In this document: positions 31,556-43,370 of the stretch, in pieces | Position numbering within the stretch: position 1 is the first letter of the stretch | Layout: each line of letters opens with the position of its first letter | Assembly (NCBI GenBank): GCA_025765615.1 | Contig: JAIVFJ010000045.1 | Coordinates: forward strand, 309,986 to 373,985 | Reading direction: 5' to 3' | DNA from: Zopfochytrium polystomum | Lineage: Eukaryota > Chytridiomycota > Chytridiomycetes > Chytridiales > Chytridiaceae | DNA: 64,000 nt | Notes under the pieces: model-generated | Database searches by the model: none | The model's input: only the letters and a program-made list of their open reading frames with translations | What the model was told of the DNA's origin: nothing | Program-made: the position numbers and the translations under genes

Positions 31556-33247
31556 TCAAGCAGCGACACAGGTGCCCGCTCTACACGCCTTTCCGGTCCC
31601 ACAAAACGATCCGTCCACCGCGTACCCGCTGGCTGCAGTAAACGCACTGATGGACGCCGTGTTGTAGCAGGTTCCGCTACCGAAATCGCAACCGTAAGTG
31701 CACCCTGCGTTCTCGGCCTTTCCGTTCTGGCATATCCGTAGGTTGCTGTAGGTTGCGCACGACGAGGCAACGCACTTGCCGTTGCTGCAGTACGACTGCA
31801 CGCCGCCGCACGCCGTCGCCGGCGTCGCAAATCCGCACGTCGAAGTGCAGCACGCAGACGGCGGGTCGCACGCCTCGTCCCGCCTCCACGACCCCGTTCC
31901 CGCACATCGAAGGCGCAGTCGCCCCCGCCGTCGGCGCGAACACTCCACCCGCCGTGCACTGCCCAACACCGCCCGTCCCGCAATGCACCCCCGTCGGCGC
32001 CACCAGGGACCCCCACCCAAAACTCGTCCCGTCCACGCAGGTCCCCGTCGACCCGTCGTACGAGCACCCAAACGTACACTGACCCGTCCCGCACGCGTTC
32101 AAGTTCGAATAGCTGCCGCAAATCACCCCAACACACGCCCCGTCGCGGCACATGCTCTGCTTCCCGCACACCGTGCTCGGCACGCTGTACGTGCAGTCCG
32201 CCTGGCAGCACGCCGCCGCCCCCGCGTCCGCTGCCATGTAGTCGCACTGCTTCACAAACTTGCACGCCGGAGTGCAGCACGGCGACGTCCGCCCCGGCCC
32301 CGGGTCGCAGTCCTCGTCGCCTTCGACGACGCCGTCCCCACACGTCGACGCCGGAACCGTCGATGACAGCGGCAGGCAGGATGTCCCTTGGTACTGGCTG
32401 AGGTACGGGCAGATCTCCGGCTTGTTGTACACAGGGTGGAACCCGTAGTACCCGCTTCCGATCGGGTTCCGCCCGTCAGAGTAGTCCATCACCCCGCCCG
32501 TCTTGCCCTGCCCTTCCTCGAACGCGTGCGACGCGTTCAGATTGTGCCCGAGCTCGTGCGCGACCGTCAAGCCACAGCCCGCTCGTCAGCACCACCGCTC
32601 CAATGTTTTCCGAGGTGCACGCGCCTGGCTGGGCGGCGTTGCCCACCTCCCCGCCCGCGCTGCTGCATACCGTCAGGAGGAAGTTTGTTGTCACGGTTGG
32701 ATCGCGCGGTTGCGTGGACAGGTAGTTGCGCAAAGCGGTCCCGCCCTCGTTGTTCCAGGTCGTGCAGTAGCCCGGACCGTAGTTCCACGTGTAGTTGGCG
32801 GTGGCTACAGTGTGCGGCGCCGTCATCACCTGGGTCTTGTTGGTGTGGACCTAATTTTTTTTTAAGCGGCATTAGTTTGCCGATCCTCCCTCCGTACAAA
32901 AACTCAAACCCACCTGAATAGTAATGCGCAGCTGGTGCTCATAGATAATATTCATATCGGTTACGACCTGCCCCAGCTTAGCCAGCGTCTTGACCGGCGC
33001 CGTCGCGTCGGCCCCATCCAATTGCGGAGGTGCCGACCGTGAAGGCGAGGTTCAGGGTCGTGTCGCGCATGATCGAGGCGGAGAGTGTTGCGTTGGAGGC
33101 GTAGAGGGGGAACGGGATGGTGTTGATGATCAGGTCGGTGACGGGGGTTAGGTCCGTGTGTGACGCGAGGGATGGGGTCGTGAGGGTGGCGAGAGAGAGA
33201 AGCAGGGCCGCCGCCGGGAAGATGCGCCGGAACGAGAATGCTGCCAT
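31556..33247 (-). CDS. Secreted reprolysin/ADAM-like zinc metalloprotease with disintegrin-type modules (three +1 frameshifts)
   Basis: Exon 1 33247-32914, intron 32913-32851, exon 2 32850-31556. The N-terminus has a signal peptide (RIFPAAALLLSLATLTT). The catalytic domain contains VAHELGHNLNASH, the HExxHxxGxxH-type metzincin zinc site (here HELGHNLNASH), and downstream GVMDYSDG as the Met-turn. Upstream DMNIIYEHQLRITIQV matches the start of the reprolysin domain. After it come at least two Cys-rich modules opening CGDGVVEGDEDCD and CGNGVVEAG, as in disintegrin domains, and further Cys-rich repeats. Extra single bases break the frame near 33020, 32575 and 31880. Without them the spliced length is 1626 nt, 541 aa. 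The enzyme would cleave extracellular proteins. No transmembrane helix is seen after the Cys-rich part, so it is likely released. Confidence 0.8.
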
Positions 33248-33418
33248 CGGTGCCGCGGGGGGACGGGGATGAGAGGGAGATATGCAGGAGGACTGGGAGG
33301 AGGAGGAGGAGGAGCAAGGGTGGATGCGCATCACGAGTTGCGCTTTGAAGTTCGTTCCCTCTATTTATTATCAAACAGTCCGCTGCTTCCGACTCCCCCC
33401 AACCTCGAACATCTGTAA

Positions 33419-35770
33419 TCAGTCCCTCTCCGAGCTTCGCTCCCAGCTCGGTCGTCCAAACTTTGCCCTGTTGCGTCGCTCGTGGGTGCGAGCCTGGTGC
33501 CGTACCATGGCCAAATCGTACTTCCGCGCCCAGATTTCCCCAACGATGCCAAACAGCGACGCGTACATCCCGACCGCTGTCATGACAAACACGAACCACA
33601 CCTCCCAGCAGTACGACGTCGTTGGGAAGAGGTCGCTGGTTCCTGGTTCGGCAAAAAGCGATGTGAGGTTGGGTTATGTAGCTTCGTACAGCCCAGCGAA
33701 AACACGCACCGATTGTGGCCATTGTGGTGAAGCAGAAGTAGAAGGCGTCAAAGTAGGTCCATGTCGGCTCTGTCCACTGAAAAATATAAGCCGACACCAG
33801 CCATCTTTTGCTCCTGTGGTTAGTTCGAAATCGAATAAGAGACTTGCTACTTACAGGGCAGCCACTGTCAGAAAGAACAGTCGCACTCGCCGCCTTTCAA
33901 TAATTTTCGCCAGCTCGTCTTCCATCATGCCTTCCGTGAGCCCCACTGACTGCTTGGAGACTTCTGTCATCGCGCGTTCTGCGGCCCGAGGTCGAGTTGC
34001 GGGGGCTGATATTGTGATCTGAGTCCGCCGAGCCCGCAGGGACGGGCGGTCGCGGCTGGGAGGCTGGCGTTGGCGGTGTCGCTTCCAAAGGTGCGCCCGA
34101 GGTCTGAGCGCCCCGCTTCGATATCCGGTTCGCTCCCTGCAAGAACCTCCACGACTGCTTCACTGGCGATCGCGTCGTCCCCCGCATCGGAATCCTCCCC
34201 GTTGGCCCCTTCGCCAGCAGGCGCTGTCGCTTTGGTCGCAAACACTCGCATCCTCAGTGCACTTCCCGCTCCCACCAGACGGCCGGCTGCTGTAATCAAG
34301 CGATTACGCCGCTTCTCCTCCCGCGCCTTTTCCCATGTCCGTCGCTTTCGCGCAAGTCGCGCCGCCCGCCGCTCAATGAGGGCCTGCTCTGATGCTGTTG
34401 GGCGGAGAAGGCCAAAGTAGAGGCCAAAGCCGCGGACGAGGGAAGAGATGGAGTGTGAATTAGGGCTTTCATCTTCGTTTGTTTGCGTGGGACGAGCGGT
34501 TCGCTCGGAAAGGCGGGAGTTGAAGCGCTCCAAAACCTGCTCGCGCCGCTGATGACGGTCGTTCATCTGTGGATGTTTGTGTTTGAGAGAGAGAGCTCGG
34601 GCCGGAATCCTACCCCGGAAATCCTACCTTTTTCTTGACGTTCGCTTCGTGATTTTCCACAATCATTTCGTGCTTGCCATAGAAGAATGCCGCAAAGGCG
34701 CACGCCGCCATCACAAAATACACTATGAGGAAAACACGAGCCGTCGCCGTTGGCAACGGTGGGCTGCCGTACCCAAGCGACAGCACCGTGACAATCGCGA
34801 AAGGAAAGCTCGTCTCAAAGTCAAATTGCCCGAGATAACTGAATCCGAGGCCGCCGGCGATCAAGACGACAACGACGAGCGCGTTTCCGATGCTGAATTT
34901 TTCGTCTGTTAGGGCTTTATTGACGAACAGATTTGTGTCGTCTTACAGGAATTTTTGCTCGCCGGTTTTAAGCACGTCGTTTTTAAACTTGTTGCGAGCG
35001 CCGTCGACGGCGATTGAAATGAGGCTCAAGGCCTCCAACGAACTTCCAAACCCAGTGGCGAGGAATCCGTGGCCTGCATCGATGTTTGGGGTTGCATCCC
35101 TGCGAAAGAATATGATCAAGGCAGCCTGTCCGAAGAAACACTAGTTTTGGGTGGATTTTTAATGATTTGCGCGTGACGAGAGAAACACTACGTAGTACCA
35201 TACCTTGGCAGATCCCCACGACAAAACCAAAAATCGACCACCGCTTCGACGGCTGCATTTCCTCCGAAAACCTCATCGAAATACACCCCCAGCACGCCCA
35301 CCGCACAGACAAGCGACAGCGCCAGCAACGCCAGCTCCACCGTCCCACGATCGCGATACGGCATCACGGTACCGGTCGCGGCGTCCGCGATCCACGTGAT
35401 GGGCATCGACCCGTCTTCGTTCCGCCGCCAACCTGCGCCGAGCGATCCACCCGCCGCGATCGCTGCCGCCGCCGCAGCCGTGCTGTTGGGGAACGGCTCG
35501 AATCGAACAAACCATGTTGGGAGGCAGATTCCGCGAACCAGGCAGTAGATGGAGTAGCAGGTGCAGACTGAAGGCGAGAATGAAGTATTGGTTGTTGCTG
35601 GTCTGCGTGGGGTCGAGAGGCGTGGTACCCCCGCTGCTCGTTGCGAAGGTGGCGAAGGTCCCGCCTCGTGCCGGAGCTGGTGGGTAGGAGGTTGGCTGTG
35701 GTAAACTGGGTGGGGCGAGTGTTGTTGCACTGGACGGCGAAGAGGTGGCGGTGTCGCCTGTCTCGGCCAT
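33419..35770 (-). pseudogene. TOK-type potassium channel, second copy (four frameshifts)
   Basis: Same exon order and intron positions as the intact copy at 24729-27189. From MAETGDTATSS at 35770, the blocks are the first helices (YCLVRGICLPTWFVRFEPF), pore 1 (TVLSLGYGSPPLPT), the charged loop, and pore 2 (TTMATIG then spliced to the rest). The end FGRPSWERSSERD stops at 33419. Compared with the intact copy, one extra base occurs near 35557, 35280 and 35140, and a +2 or -1 shift lies near 34040. Everything between is well conserved, including both filters. It is a recent pseudogene or a real gene with sequence errors. The paralogue lies 6-8 kb away in the same orientation, so the pair looks like a tandem duplication with the metalloprotease, RTA1-like and MULE genes in between. 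Confidence 0.75.
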
Positions 35771-35808
35771 AATACTGATGGAGTCTGTTGCTCGAATGAC
35801 GTTCATTC

Positions 35809-35829
35809 CAACACACACACACACACACA

Positions 35830-35893
<64 letters not shown>
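35809..35893 (+). repeat. (AC)n followed by (TC)n microsatellite
   Basis: About 10 AC units then about 30 CT/TC units, upstream of the second TOK copy (its 5' side on the minus strand). Confidence 0.9.
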
Positions 35894-35896
<3 letters not shown>

Positions 35897-36534
35897 GTCT
35901 AGTTTTCAATTCTTCTCCCGAAGCAGGGGCGGGAGCGGAGTGAAACACAATTTTTAATTCGAGAAGCCCCTCCCGCTTGCAAGACCTGCAGACTGGCGGA
36001 GACGGAACAAAGAAAATCAAACACAATTATTTGCACCAGGGCAGACCGTCCCCACACACGGACGGACGTCGCATGAAACCAAGACAAAGCCGCCCAACCC
36101 AAAGGCTCGGAAGCGCGAAACCACACTTTACCACACATGGCCTGTCTGTCTGTCTGTCTGCCTGTACTCCTTTTCTTCTCAATTGACATTTCAGGCGTTG
36201 ACAGAAGCTATCGACTAAAATGCGCTGTTCAGTAAGTAGATTTAGGTATTCTCCCACATGAACAGCCCGGATGGCACAAAGTATTTGAATGATAAGTTCG
36301 GATGGGGCTACAGGAGTAAGGAAAGGTGGTTGGAAAATGCCAAAAATGCATGAGATACAACAAGTTGAACAAAACAGGATTAGGCGTAGTTATGCATTTG
36401 AAAAAAGTGCTCCCACAAACACACCACACACACACAAACACACACACACACACACACGAGCCAATGAAGGAAAGCTAAGTTTGCAAGAAAAATAGTCTCG
36501 TTCTACACCTTTCCCAAAACCACACATACATCCC
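35894..36534. other. Intergenic, no gene recognised
   Basis: Contains a (TGTC)n stretch at 36143-36165 and an (AC)n stretch at 36421-36458; otherwise no motif. Confidence 0.6.
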
Positions 36535-39500
36535 TCAAGAAGACTCGACCTCAAGGTCCTGCTGGGAAGCCAGCTCATAGTACATCCCCTTCAAGTGGTA
36601 GAGCTCCTGATGTGTGCCAGCCTCGACGACGCGGCCATCCTTGACGACGTAGATAACATCGGCGTTCTGGATCGTAGAGAGTCTGTGCGCAATGGCGATG
36701 GTCGTTCGCCCCCTCGCGGCAGCGTCAAGCGCCTTCTGCACGGCCTTTTCAGACTCGGCGTCCAGAGCCGACGTCGCCTCGTCCAGCAGCAGCACCCGCG
36801 GGTTCCGCACCAAAGCCCTCGCGATCGCAACCCGCTGCTTCTGCCCTCCCGACAGCTGCCCGCCCCGCGCACCGATCCGCGTCGCGTACCCGTCCGGCAG
36901 CCCCATAATAAAATCGTGGATGTTCGCCGCCCGCGCCGCCGCCTCGATTGTGGCTCGCGACGGCGCGCTGACGCACCCGAACGCAATGTTCTCCTCGATC
37001 GTCCCGTCAAACAGGTTCGGCTCCTGCGACACCAGCCCAATCACCTCGCGGTACGACCCGATGTGCAGCGACGAGATCGGCCGCCCGTCCAGCAGCACTT
37101 CCCCGCGGATAGGGTCGTAGAACCGTTCGAGCAGCCCGATCGTCGTCGACTTGCCGCACCCCGACGGACCCACGAGCGCGATGAATTGCCCCGGCTTGAC
37201 CGTCAGATTTCAGCCCGCGGAGGACCCGGACTTTGGGACGCGTCGGGTACGCGAACCGCACGTTGCGGAACTCGATGCCGCCGCTTACTTGCTCGGGTGT
37301 GACCTTTTCGCCCTCGGGCGAGTCGCTGGAGATCGCGGGCGTTCGCTCGAGGATGTCAAGGATCGCGTCGGCGGAGGAGAGCGCCTTGCTGATGTCCGGG
37401 ACGAAGCTGAAGATGCGGCCGGCGGAGGTCGAGCCGAACAGGACGGCCATGAAAATGATGAAGAAGGACTGGTTTTTGTTTTTGACGAGGAGTGTGAAAG
37501 ATATAGGTGTGGTTAGCGATATTTTTCTCAGGGTTTCTCAAAGAGGGTTCCCTAGCCCACCTTAAGATTGTAACCTTCGTAGGCGATCAATCTCCCGCCG
37601 TACCAGAACAGCAGGGCATTGCCCAAAAAGCTCGCAGATTGCGAAAAGGCATACGCAAGGGTATTGATGGTGGCGTTCCTGTACCCGTCTCTCAACGGCT
37701 TCGCAAGGAGGGCAAGGTACGACCTATGCGCCCTCTGCTCAATCGTAAGGCTCTGCACCGTGCGGATGGCCGCCACGGACTCGGTGGCCACCTGCGCGGA
37801 GCGCTCATACGCCTTCTTTGCCTTCTCGTGGAAAAAGTTGATGATGAGCATTCGCACGGCGCCGGCGAACACCAGCACCGGGATCAGGACGCACGCCACG
37901 ACCGTCAGCTTCCACCCGTACACGAACCCGATTCCCAGCCCGCCGAGCAGCGTCACGACCAGCTGGATGATGTTGCCCAGCGTCACCCCGCCCGCGCCTT
38001 GCACCTGCTGCGCGTCCGAGGAGAGGTTCGAGGTGATTGCTCCCGTGCTGTGCGCCTCGTCGTCGAAGAAGGAGATGTCCTGTCGCAGCAGGCCTGAAAA
38101 GAGGGTGGTGCGGACGCGCTCCGTCAGGTGCTCGTTTGAGAGCGCAAACATCCAGTTCTGGAAGAGGTTCGAGATCGCCGCGGCCACGGCGATTACGACG
38201 AACATGAGCGCCCAGAAGTGCAGGTCGCGGTCGCGCTGCTCGGGCGGGGAGCTGAAGGATTCGAGGATCGAGCCGAAAAGGATAGCGATGATGGGAATCA
38301 CCATGCCGGCTGCGAAGGCAGCCAATGATACCGCCAATGTTGTAGAGGAGGTCGGGTTTGCTGAGTTTCAGGATTTCCTTCAGGACATGGCCCTATTTTT
38401 TCGGAGGGAAACGATAAATTGAAGTGAGAAAATAAGCAAGTTAGGGAGGTGGAACAAGTGCGAGGGGCAGCCCTGGCGGTACGAACCGTCTTCCTCTTGC
38501 GCTTGCTGTCGGCCTCAGGATCCCCGAAACTCCACACTGACGACTTGCGGTCCGATAAACTAAACATGTGCCTCTTGTCTTCCACAGCAGCGCTTGGCCC
38601 CGACGGCGTCGTCGTCGTCGTCGTCCGCCTTTGCGGCAGCACTGTCGGCCTCCTGGTGCAGCTGCTGCGCATCGACGAGGGCTTTGTACATGCCGCCAAG
38701 CGCGACCAGCTCTTCATGGTTGCCCTCTCTCGACGACCTTCGCCCTTGAGCATACACACGATCTGGTCGGCGTGCCGAACGGTGGAAAGCCGGTGGGCGA
38801 TGACGAGGGTCGTGCGACCCCTCGCAGCGTTGTCGAGGGCAGCCTGGACGATACGTTCGGACGTGGTGTCGAGCGCCGACGTGGCTTCGTCGAGAAGCAG
38901 GATTTTCGGGTTGCGGACAATCGCCCTTGCGATCGCGATACGCTGCTTCTGGCCGCCAGAGAGGAGGATGCCGCGCTCGCCGACCTGCGTGTTGTACCCC
39001 ATCGGCAAATTGAGGATGAAATCGTGGGCATTGGCTTTTTGGCACGCGTCAGTGACGAGCGACAATTTCACGTCATCCGCCGCGAATTCCAGCTCGGTGC
39101 CTGCAAGACCAAGCGCGACGTTGTCCGCAACAGTGCCCTCGAAGAGCGTCGGCTCCTGCTGCACGTACCCGATCTGCCGCCGAAGCCAGGTGATGTTCAG
39201 ATCCGTCAGGCGGTGGCCGTCCAGAAAGATGTCGCCGCTGTCCGCATCGTAGAAGCGTTCGAGGAGCTGGATGATGGTGGACTTGCCCGAGCCGGACTGC
39301 CCGACGAGGGCGACCGTGGTTCCCGGCTCGGCGACGAGGTTCATTTTTTTCAGGATTTTGACGTCCGGCCGCGACGGGTACGAGAACTCGACGTCTTGGA
39401 CCACGATTCGCCCTCGCACTTCTCCCTCCGCCAGCTTCTTGCCGGCGTCCGAAAGCGCGTCGATGGGCGGAACGCGGTCGAGCGTGGCAAATATCTTTGT

Positions 39501-40822
39501 GCCGGCGCCCACCCCGTACGCAAAAGCCTGCAGCTCCGGGGCGATCTGGCTGATGGATGAGGCGCCGATCAGGACAGCGAAAATAACGTTGGTCACGACT
39601 CCAGCGTCGATCGCGTTGTCCTTTAGCAGGACAGACCCGTAGTAGAACGCAAGAGAGTAGGTGAGGTTGATGAACATGAACATGACCGAAACACCTGCGC
39701 CGGTGACAAAAGCCTTCCTGACGCCGGCTTGGCGAGCTTCAGCAATTCGATCGGCGTACTTTGCAGACTGCTTCTGCTGGCCGTTAAAAGCTGGTAACGG
39801 TTCTGATCGAGGAAATCGTCTCTTCCGCGATGTTGCCTGCGAGAGAGTACCGTCGCTGAATTTCGGACTGCAGCCGTCCGGCCAACACGCTCATTACCAG
39901 AATGCAACCGGCGATGCACGGTATGGCGACCATGAGAACACCCGTGAGCTTGGCGTTCCGGTAAAAGGCAATGCCAAAGGCGGCGAAGAAAGAAAAGATC
40001 TGGGAAGTGGCGATCGGGACCTTGTCGGAAATGGCATCCTGGATGAGGAGGATATCGCTGGTAATTCGGGTCGCGAGCTCGCCCGCGCCTTCGTGGTCGT
40101 GCCACCCAATGTTTTGACGAAGGACTGAGCGCAGATATTCTTGCCGGATGCGGTATGACTGCTTCTCGCCGAGCGCAACAAAGATCGCCATGTAAATGTC
40201 TTGCGGGGTGGGAAAGCGTCAGTACAAAAATAAGGTGCGAGGGAGGAATGAAAATGTTGCAAACTTACATGTTGACCCGAAAGTGATTACCGCAAGGTAC
40301 AAGAACCACTTAGTGTTGTCGATCACTTGCGCCATGAGGTTTTCTTGCCACAATGCAAACTGCTCCGGTGTTGGATTGACCGGTACTGTGAAGGCGTTGA
40401 CCAAGTTTCCGAGGAGGATACTTCAGCGAAGTGTGTAAGTTGCAAGGCCGCAGGATGGAGGGAAGAAAACACTCACGTTGTCAACGGCGTCATTGCTCCC
40501 GCCACCAACGACATCACGATTCCGAAGATCATGAGAATAACGTCCGTCGCCGTTGCATACCGGTAGAGTTTCTTTGTAAAAAAATGGGGATGGGTGAGCT
40601 AAAGTTGCCTATTTGCACTGCTGGTGATTCGCTTACAAAGTAGTTGATTCCCTTTGGCTGCTCCTTTTCCACTGCTGGTGCGAGGGCCTCCTCGGTGCGG
40701 GCTGAAGGGCCTTCCTGCTTGGCAGCTTCTTCACCGAGATTGTGGAGCGGCGAAGCATTTTGGGCGGAATGCGGCCCGATGTCCGCGTTGGTGGAGCTAT
40801 CACTTTCGCTGCTGTTGGGCAT
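36535..40822 (-). CDS. ABCB-type full ABC transporter (P-glycoprotein-like; four +1 frameshifts)
   Basis: Starts at [12 protein letters not shown] (40822) with a Ser/Glu-rich cytosolic leader. Short exons encode the first helices ([31 protein letters not shown]), followed by the first transmembrane domain. NBD1 has GQSGSGKST (Walker A), [14 protein letters not shown] (signature) and [12 protein letters not shown] (Walker B). The second transmembrane domain follows, then NBD2 with [23 protein letters not shown] and [12 protein letters not shown], ending [13 protein letters not shown]. Both catalytic Glu residues and both H-loops (IAHRLST) are present, so both sites look competent. Extra single bases lie near 39787 (TTTT), 38737 (GG), 38320 and 37208 (AAA). 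Such exporters move lipids, drugs or peptides out across the plasma membrane using ATP. Several short introns lie at the 5' end (for example 40632-40571 and one ending near 40440). Confidence 0.85.
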
Positions 40823-43370
40823 GTGCCTGGAGTAGCGGTGTGGGCGCTTGGTGAAGAAACGTGGGTAGAGAGCGTGTGAATGTGTTTGTCGCAACGACCG
40901 ATGCCTCTTTGTATTTAAATGAATGAGTCAAGCTACTAGACGGAACTTGAATGCCCCTAACATCAGTTCCAGAGATGAGACCGTCCGACCGACGGACTCG
41001 GAGCTGTTTGAAGGACTTGGTTGAGTAGAGTGGAGCCCGTCAACTATTTCAGCTGAGCTGTCGCTTCCGGCCCGGCATTTTTCGCCACATCCATCCGCCT
41101 TCGATTCCGTCCATCCATATGAGCTCCAATTATTTGAGATGGAATCTTTTCCCTTTATGGCGAAATGTGTTGCACGCGATCGAGCGAGACAACGGAAATG
41201 TTTTTAGTGTGTTTTCGTAATGAGGAAAAGTTTTGTCTTTCCTCTTTTGTTTCCGCTTTTCATGCAAATGTCCGCTCGTCCTCCTCCGTCTGTCTCTGTC
41301 CCAGTCAGGCCGCACTGTGAAGCAGTAACCGCTCCCGCCGTGCCACGGCTTGATTCCTACGAGTTGCCGCTCACGAATCTCAACACCGATGGGAGAGGGG
41401 AGTGTTTCGAACTTACGGCTGGTTTCGTCGGAATTGACCTAAATAACCGAAGAAGAAGAAAGTGTCGGAGAGATCGGGGCCAAAGAGGCGATCGATCCAT
41501 CGCTCTGACGGTGGTGGGTCCGAAGGTGGTCAAAATCTCCAATCAGAGCGCAACGTCTTCGAAACGTTCTGCTCTTTGATGTCAACGAAGACCGACTCCA
41601 GGGCCGCTCTGCGTTTCGGCAGCCAACTTTGCGCAAAGCACGCTGTGTATGTATCAAAGGGGGTTGGGGCCAGAGCTCTTTGGAGGCTCCTTCAACGCAA
41701 CAGCGCGTCGCGCCTCGCCGCACTGATCTCTCGCTGCTTATCACTACCGCCACAACCAGCAGCGTCGACGGCATCAAGGATACCTTGTTGGGTTCCCTGC
41801 CGGCACTTGATTGACGGGCATTCCAGTGGATGAGCTTTTCGGGAGATTCGTGTGCTCTTTTTTAATTGAATCGACACGTCAGTTTCAAACAAAAAATACT
41901 CATCTCTCGATGGCCAAGAACTTGACTCCGCCGCCTCTTCCCTCCCAGCGGTGCCCTCCGCATTTGTTGTATCATCCGTGAAATGGCAATGCGTTCTTCT
42001 CGTGAACTGCACCAGCTGCGCTGCTTTCGAGTGACTTGACTGCCCTCGGACAGCTATCCATATTGCATTCATCGCGGGAGTGTCCGTATATTGAGGTCCG
42101 CTCCCGCTCCGTTCGGCAAGTGCAAAAAAAAAAAACGCGGGCTGCTTGATCACAGTGGCTTCAGACAACTCTCGTGAATGTCATTTGTATCCCACCTGGA
42201 TCGGCACCTCAATCCTCTGTCCCCATCGAGCATGGCCACTCTTGCTGCTCTAGCCTTCCAGGGCTTCCTGCCACCACTGCTGTGTCGCTGGCGAGCCCTA
42301 ACACATTCCACGCCATCCCATCCGACGTGCCCTCTGCTCTCGTTTTCATGCACCATATAGAGACGCCTCCATTCTGTTCAAGTCCAGTATTTATCGCTTC
42401 AGATGAAACAATTGAGTTTGCAGCCATAGCACTGGGCTTTTTTCCCCTGGCTGGATTGGGGAATCGATGTGATGTCAAGCTGTGTTCAATGAAAAGCGTC
42501 ATGACGCGCCCATGAGAGAGAGAGAGAGAGAGAGAGAGAGTGTGTGTGTGTGTGTGTGTGTGTGCTTCTATGCCACTTTTGCCTTTGCGGAATGAAGTGA
42601 AACTGCTTGAAGTGAGGACTGTCGCGTGCCGCCTGTGACATCACTGGCTCTCAAATAGACAAACAAAATAGCCAAGCTCCCGGCCTCGTCTGTCTCCGCC
42701 TGTCGCTCTCCCATATTTCACAAATCGCCGTTTTGCGGCGAATCGGGCTATGATTATGCATGGATCCTCGCTTGTGCGGCCCGGGGCCGTCGCCCGGCGG
42801 CACCTCGCGAAAACCAGATGGGGCGAACAGATTGGTCGACAAGAAAATTTGTTCCTTCCTCACTCGGGAGAAACTGCGCGCATCAAACAAAGCAGATTTT
42901 GTTCGGATCCAATGCAGATGTGCCGGATTTGGATGAGACAAAAAGCGGGTTCACCGTCAACGCGAAAGACATAATAGAATTTCTATGTCAAGCCCGACAC
43001 AGCCTCCGAGCCATGAAGAAATCGATTTACTCTGCGCGGCCCCATGTCCACACGCGCCAACGCTCTGTCCCTGTCTCTCCCCTTTCACTCCTCAGCCTCG
43101 ATTTCTAATCTCCCTCCCGGCACATACTCTCTTCACAATGCTCTATCACCCACACATTTTTCCTCTCCTGTATGGGGATGATGGCTGCGAGCCGCCCGAG
43201 CAAACGCCAAGAAGTGCCAAGATTCGCAATCGGTACTTGCTCCCTCGTTTTTTGATGTATTGGGTTGCTATTGTTGACCTCACCTCCGTTGTATAAAAGG
43301 GGACCACTTTCGAATGCGACCACAGTCCATCTTTTTCGCTACTCTCTACACACTCCCGAACTCCAAAGAA
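40823..43370. other. Long intergenic region, no gene recognised
   Basis: Holds ABC-transporter and laccase upstream flanks, a (GA)n then (GT)n microsatellite at 42513-42563 and a poly-A tract near 42124. ORFs at 41220-41579, 41692-42168 and 42174-42515 lack motifs and overlap each other on both strands. Confidence 0.55.
43292..43297 (+). promoter_or_regulatory. TATA box of the laccase gene
   Basis: TATAAA in tgtataaaaggggacc, 79 bp before the ATG at 43371. Confidence 0.6.

Noticed and set aside
38568..39560. 330-codon plus-strand ORF opposite the ABC transporter
   Set aside because: Shadow of NBD1; the Walker and signature motifs are all on the minus strand.
39780..39800. Euplotes-like programmed +1 frameshifting at a stop (TTT TAA in the ABC gene)
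   Set aside because: Other +1 sites do not sit at stop codons and share no codon context, so sequence insertion errors explain them better.
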